Shown: one piece after another, positions 12,559 to 14,510 of the stretch
Numbering within the stretch: the stretch's first letter is position 1
How the letters are laid out: every line of letters starts with the position of its first letter
Origin: an uncultured Parvibacter sp.
GTDB lineage: Bacteria; Actinomycetota; Coriobacteriia; Coriobacteriales; Eggerthellaceae
NCBI GenBank assembly: GCA_910587945.1
Contig: CAJUNI010000014.1
Location: 23,166-37,675 of the forward strand
Direction of reading: 5' to 3'
DNA: 14,510 nt
The notes under the pieces: model-generated
Told to the model about the DNA's origin: nothing
The model's database searches: none
The model's input: only the letters and a program-made list of their open reading frames with translations
Program-made: the position numbers and the translations under genes

Positions 12559-13923
12559 ATGCTGGCCGAACGGCTTCTTACGCGTATCGTGAAGACTGTG
12601 GCAAAATCCCAGCTTCGCCTTGATCCCACCGATGAAACCTCAATGCCTCCGGCAGATCCCGATCGTAAATACATGCTCTATTTGCATGTGCCGTTTTGCC
12701 AGGTGCTCTGCCCTTATTGCAGCTTTAATCGCTACCCCTTTAAGGCCGAAATTGCTGGCCCCTACTTTGAGTCCATGCGCAAAGAAATGATGATGCTCAA
12801 GGACCTGGGCTACGATTTTGAAAGCCTCTATTTTGGGGGCGGCACACCGACCATCATGATGGATGAGCTTTGTGAAACCATCGATTTGGCGAAAGACAAT
12901 TTCTCTATTCGCGAAGTGGCCGTGGAAACCAACCCCAATCACTTGACCCCTGAGTATCTGGAACAAATGAAGGGGCGTATTCAGCGGTTGTCCGTGGGGG
13001 TTCAAAGCTTTGACAATGATTTGCTGAAGCAGATGGATCGCTATCGCAAGTATGGCAGCGGCGAAGAGATTTTCGAGCGTATTGGCGAAGCGGCGCCCTA
13101 TTTCGATTCTCTGAACGTAGATATGATCTTCAATTTCCCGTCCCAAACTGAAGACATTCTCTATGCGGACCTTGAGAAGATTGCTGCCTGCGGGGCACGC
13201 CAAACAACATTTTCGCCGCTCTATGTGTCCAATGGCACCATGGCCAACATGACCGCGAAGCTCGGCGCCATGGATTACGACCGAGAGTATCGCTATTACC
13301 GCATTATCGATGGGGTGCTGGCCCAAGGGGATGACGCACTCTTTGATCGCTCCACCCTGTGGACGTTCACGCGTAAAAACGATCCTATTCCAAAGCTTCC
13401 GGGCGTGGGGCTTATCGAGGATCAGATCGATGAGTTCCAAACGAACTACGTGGATTACCCCGCCATCGGTAGTGGTTCCATTACGCACTTGGGTTCAAAT
13501 CTCTACGTAAATACGTTCTCTATCAGCGAATATAACGATCGCATTGCCTCGGGGGCTATGTCTATCATGGGCAAAACAGAGCTTCCGAAGCGCGATCTAA
13601 TGCGCTATCGGTTCTTGCTGGATTTGTACAAACTGCGTCTGGATAAGCGCGAGTTCCGTGAAGTGTTCGGCTGCTCGGTGGAGCGCGGGCTTCCGGCCGA
13701 GATGGCTTTTATGCGCTTGAACGGTGCGTTTGAAACCGATAACGCCGAGGAGCTGACCCTGACGGAACGCGGTCGCTATCTGGTAGTGGTGATGTATCGC
13801 CAGTTCTTAAGTGGCATGAACAATCTGCGCGAACAAGCCCGCAATGCGCTGGATGGCGAAGAGAGGATCTTGTTGTTTGGAGACGAGAACTTCGTGCCCC
13901 TGGAGACGCCAGACAATTTGTAG
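12559..13923 (+). CDS. Radical SAM protein of the coproporphyrinogen III oxidase/HemW group
   Basis: A 454-residue radical SAM enzyme. The cluster motif is C47-x3-C51-x2-C54 (FCQVLCPYC), preceded by YLHVPF as in HemN/HemW proteins. SAM-binding and barrel features follow: GGGTP (93-97), VETNP (122-126), RLSVGVQSFD (143-152) and NVDMIFNFPSQTE (186-198). PAIGSGS at 301-307 fits the end of the core, and the C-terminal 110 residues resemble the HemN C-terminal domain. The group includes oxygen-independent coproporphyrinogen oxidases, the heme chaperone HemW and ChuW/HutW heme-degrading enzymes. I cannot place this one: the sequence after the barrel (STLWTFTRKNDP) does not match the usual HemW pattern. 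The ATG at 12559 has GAAGGAG 8 bases upstream; a TTG at 12538 overlaps the preceding gene. Confidence 0.88.
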   Translation: MLAERLLTRIVKTVAKSQLRLDPTDETSMPPADPDRKYMLYLHVPFCQVLCPYCSFNRYPFKAEIAGPYFESMRKEMMMLKDLGYDFESLYFGGGTPTIMMDELCETIDLAKDNFSIREVAVETNPNHLTPEYLEQMKGRIQRLSVGVQSFDNDLLKQMDRYRKYGSGEEIFERIGEAAPYFDSLNVDMIFNFPSQTEDILYADLEKIAACGARQTTFSPLYVSNGTMANMTAKLGAMDYDREYRYYRIIDGVLAQGDDALFDRSTLWTFTRKNDPIPKLPGVGLIEDQIDEFQTNYVDYPAIGSGSITHLGSNLYVNTFSISEYNDRIASGAMSIMGKTELPKRDLMRYRFLLDLYKLRLDKREFREVFGCSVERGLPAEMAFMRLNGAFETDNAEELTLTERGRYLVVVMYRQFLSGMNNLREQARNALDGEERILLFGDENFVPLETPDNL

Positions 13924-13964
13924 TCTCGGGTTTGCAGCGGGAAACTGTGAGAACTTCAAGGAGA

Positions 13965-13982
13965 TCGGCCGCCTGTGGCCGA
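13965..13982 (+). terminator. Candidate terminator hairpin after the radical SAM gene
   Basis: TCGGCC (13965-13970) pairs perfectly with GGCCGA (13977-13982) across a 6-base loop, 42 bp after the stop codon. Only scattered T residues follow (ACCATTGCATCTTTC), so it is a weak candidate. Confidence 0.35.
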
Positions 13983-13999
13983 ACCATTGCATCTTTCAT

Positions 14000-14028
14000 T
14001 TGAATCTCGGTCCAAGCTGTGAGAGAAT
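14000..14028 (+). promoter_or_regulatory. Candidate promoter of the tRNA-Val gene
   Basis: TTGAAT (14000-14005), a 17-bp spacer and GAGAAT (14023-14028) match the consensus at four of six positions each. The expected start near 14035 leaves a 5' leader of about 38 nt for RNase P. An 8-bp inverted repeat, GTCCAAGC (14010-14017) and GCTTGGAC (14054-14061), spans the start region. Confidence 0.35.
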
Positions 14029-14072
14029 GCGTATTCGCAGCGTTCAAGCTCGTGCTTGGACATGCAACTTAA

Positions 14073-14147
14073 GGTCGGTTGGCGCAGCGGGAGCGCAGGT
14101 GCCTTACAAGCACAAGGTCGGGGGTTCAAATCCCTCACCGACCACCA
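14073..14147 (+). tRNA. tRNA-Val (anticodon TAC), CCA encoded
   Basis: A complete cloverleaf. The acceptor arms GGTCGGT (14073-14079) and ACCGACC (14137-14143) pair over 7 bp, followed by discriminator A and an encoded CCA. The D-arm reads GCGCAGCGGGAGCGC. The anticodon loop CTTACAA gives anticodon UAC, reading GUA valine codons. The T-arm is GGGGG-TTCAAAT-CCCTC, with one G-T pair. The anticodon stem has four clear pairs (GTGC/GCAC), and the outermost position (G-A) is mismatched. Confidence 0.95.
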
Positions 14148-14157
14148 TGAATGACAC

Positions 14158-14195
14158 CAGGCCAGTTCCTTTACGGAGCTGGCCTGATTGCTTTT
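14158..14195 (+). terminator. Intrinsic terminator of the tRNA-Val gene
   Basis: CAGGCCAGTTCC (14158-14169) pairs with GGAGCTGGCCTG (14175-14186) over 12 positions, with one G-T wobble and a 5-base loop. ATTGCTTTT follows. It starts 10 bp after the tRNA's CCA end, so the tRNA is transcribed as a single unit. Confidence 0.85.
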
Positions 14196-14293
14196 GAGGG
14201 ACGGCTTGGGATTCGTGAGTCCCCGTGGTGGAGCGATTCGAAATCTGGGGGCCGCTTGGGATTGGCTCCTGTTGCGAGTTGCCTCTCCTGCCA

Positions 14294-14329
14294 GGAAATC
14301 CCACTTTGGTACGCGGTGCGAAGGATTCC
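14294..14329 (+). repeat. Hairpin element 1 with loop TTTGGTACGCG
   Basis: CAC (14302-14304) with GTG (14316-14318) closes an 11-base loop TTTGGTACGCG. Beyond a CGAA bulge the stem continues GGAAATCC (14294-14301) with GGATTCC (14323-14329), one A unpaired. The 12-mer CTTTGGTACGCG (14304-14315) recurs inverted at 14444-14455. Confidence 0.5.
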
Positions 14330-14435
14330 GGTTTGCTATCTCATCTGCGTATAGCTCTCATCTGAGGAAACGTCCGTCCGTAAAATACGACCCCGAGCAC
14401 CGTCGCGCCTGACAAGCAAAAACCACTCGAAATTG

Positions 14436-14459
14436 CCCCCTAGCGCGTACCAAAGGGGG
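14436..14459 (-). repeat. Hairpin element 2 with the same loop, opposite strand
   Basis: On the minus strand CCCCCT pairs with AGGGGG (14454-14459 with 14436-14441), enclosing TTGGTACGCGCT. The loop matches that of element 1 although the two stems share no sequence. Confidence 0.5.
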
Positions 14460-14510
14460 GTGCGGCAGAATATTGGACATGCTCAATCCACATAACCAAG
14501 GCGTTTTCTG

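Larger units (their letters stand above)
14196..14510. other. Unassigned intergenic tail of the window
   Basis: No complete gene is supported on either strand. It contains two hairpins with the same loop (14294-14329 and 14436-14459, listed separately) and a 9-bp direct repeat TCTCATCTG (14339-14347 and 14356-14364). At 14479 a frame ATG-CTC-AAT-CCA runs off the window and could be the start of the next gene, though no clear ribosome site precedes it. Confidence 0.5.

Noticed and set aside
12640..13488. A 282-residue open frame on the minus strand inside the radical SAM gene
   Set aside because: It is a shadow frame: the plus strand encodes clear radical SAM motifs across this whole span.
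14104..14304. A 66-residue minus-strand frame across the tRNA-Val gene
   Set aside because: It overlaps the tRNA and its terminator, and the tail VVGEGFEPPTLCL is the familiar spurious peptide produced by antisense translation of tRNA genes.

Overview
The window looks like chromosomal DNA from an anaerobic Gram-positive bacterium, most likely an actinobacterium of the Coriobacteriia (Eggerthellaceae-like). This is an inference. It rests on the moderate G+C content, clear Shine-Dalgarno-led genes with some GTG starts, a tRNA gene that encodes its own CCA, a giant oxygen-sensitive-type acyl-CoA dehydratase activase and an oxygen-independent radical SAM enzyme of the HemN/HemW group. No 16S rRNA or other decisive marker is present, and a Clostridia-type host is not excluded.

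Layout. At 1-931 is the 3' part of leuS. It converges on a MATE efflux gene (minus strand, 1054-2430), which lies downstream of a marR regulator (minus, 2497-2988). A double MarR-type operator sits just upstream of marR (3068-3119), overlapping a probable -10 box. From 2989 to 3605 there is no convincing protein gene, but several signals are packed in: the operators, a palindrome, a strong minus-strand promoter firing straight into an intrinsic terminator, and a short leader ORF. A LEA-like Ala/Lys/Asp repeat protein (3606-3998) follows with its own terminator. A SanA/YdcF (DUF218) membrane protein lies on the minus strand (4126-4791). A two-gene operon (5053-6983) encodes a tail-anchored mini-protein translationally coupled to a YtcJ-type amidohydrolase. 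An ACT-less phosphoglycerate dehydrogenase (7114-8034) overlaps tail-to-tail the 1305-residue CoA-enzyme activase (minus, 8021-11938).

Divergent from the activase is a small zinc-ribbon gene (12287-12553) with a radical SAM gene only 5 bp behind it (12559-13923). A tRNA-Val(TAC) gene with a good terminator follows (14073-14195). The last 315 bases hold no complete gene. They do contain two oppositely oriented hairpins that show the same loop sequence on unrelated stems.

Functionally this is mostly housekeeping and general metabolism: translation (leuS, tRNA-Val), serine synthesis (serA-like) and drug efflux under MarR control. Two operon-like pairs join a small accessory protein to an enzyme: membrane peptide plus amidohydrolase, and zinc ribbon plus radical SAM. 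No insertion sequence, phage gene, CRISPR array or toxin-antitoxin pair was seen. The least explained parts are the noncoding stretches at 2989-3605 and 14196-14510.
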